A stretch of DNA of 14,150 nucleotides from Actinomycetes bacterium (lineage in GTDB: Bacteria > Actinomycetota > Actinomycetes > Actinomycetales > Cellulomonadaceae): NCBI GenBank assembly GCA_023389455.1, contig JAEWEJ010000017.1, forward strand, positions 1 to 14,150, given 5' to 3'. The notes under the pieces were generated by a model. The model ran no database searches and was not told where the DNA came from. It worked only from the letters and a program-made list of their open reading frames with translations. Both the position numbers and the translations under genes were made by a program. This document shows, in pieces, positions 13,962 to 14,150 of this stretch. Position 1 is the stretch's first letter. Each line of letters opens with the position of its first letter.

Positions 13962-14150
13962 GTGGACGCGCGCGACGTGGGCACCCTGCGGGTGATGACC
14001 TACAACCTGCGTGGGCTGCGCGGCGACGTCGACGCGCTCGTCGGCGTGGTCCGGGCGGCACGGCCCGACGTGCTGGCGGTGCAGGAGCCGCCCCGCGGGC
14101 CGACCGGACGGTTGCGGCTGCGCCGGCTCGCCTCCCGCACGGGCCTGCGC
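13962..14150 (+). CDS. Endonuclease/exonuclease/phosphatase-family protein, 5' part only
   Basis: The first 63 codons are present; the gene runs off the window. The translation opens MDARDVGTLRVMTYNLRGLRG and then reads ARPDVLAVQEPP. The MTYNLRG strand, with its metal-site Asn, followed after about 25 residues by DVLAVQE, with the catalytic Glu, is the start of the exonuclease III/DNase I/sphingomyelinase-like (EEP) fold. These are metal-dependent phosphodiesterases, and substrate cannot be told from this part. GTG 13962 has GGAGGG 7 nt upstream. No signal peptide precedes the domain, so a cytoplasmic enzyme is likely. Confidence 0.82.
   Translation, partial: MDARDVGTLRVMTYNLRGLRGDVDALVGVVRAARPDVLAVQEPPRGPTGRLRLRRLASRTGLR

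Overview
The window is very GC-rich, its codons mostly end in G or C, it uses many GTG starts with GGAGG-type ribosome binding sites, and genes in the same operon overlap by four bases. With the gene set (a SigE-family ECF sigma factor, fused PxpBC, class III ribonucleotide reductase, K+-independent H+-pyrophosphatase) this points to a high-GC actinobacterium. A facultatively anaerobic member of the Cellulomonas group fits best, but that placement is inference. I saw no mobile element, CRISPR array, rRNA or tRNA. The genes are mostly chromosomal housekeeping or stress functions.

Layout: (1) 47-2701, minus strand: MrfA/YprA-type superfamily 2 helicase with a four-cysteine DUF1998 tail. A 190-bp divergent spacer rich in inverted repeats separates it from (2) 2892-5539, plus strand: the 5-oxoprolinase operon pxpA-pxpBC. 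PxpB and PxpC are one polypeptide carrying an N-terminal tract of 15-bp tandem repeats. (3) 5540-8307, plus strand: a 207-bp regulatory region with two NrdR-box-like sites exactly 32 bp apart, then nrdD (class III anaerobic ribonucleotide reductase without an ATP-cone) and its radical-SAM activase nrdG. A strong hairpin sits at the nrdD/nrdG junction. (4) 8327-10041, minus strand: a SigE-family ECF sigma factor overlapping by 4 bp (ATGA) a single-pass membrane protein that is probably its anti-sigma regulator. (5) 10210-10545, plus strand: an orphan STAS anti-sigma-antagonist-like protein, divergent from the sigma gene. (6) 10805-13096, plus strand: hppA, a membrane H+-translocating pyrophosphatase of the K+-independent type. 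(7) 13161-13841, minus strand: an uncharacterised lipoprotein convergent with hppA across a shared strong hairpin. (8) 13962-window end, plus strand: the 5' part of an endonuclease/exonuclease/phosphatase-family gene.

How the parts may work together: nrdD-nrdG makes deoxyribonucleotides without oxygen, and the tandem NrdR sites tie it to the dNTP-sensing repressor. HppA conserves energy from PPi, which would help during fermentative or energy-limited growth. PxpABC recycles 5-oxoproline to glutamate. The sigma/membrane-protein pair looks like a self-contained envelope-signalling module. A 14-bp palindrome lies just upstream of both the sigma gene and the lipoprotein gene and may link them.

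No clearly new multi-gene system is present. The best leads are the nrd regulatory architecture (operator pair plus intercistronic hairpin), the sigma/anti-sigma promoter structure with the shared palindrome, and the repeat tract in PxpBC.
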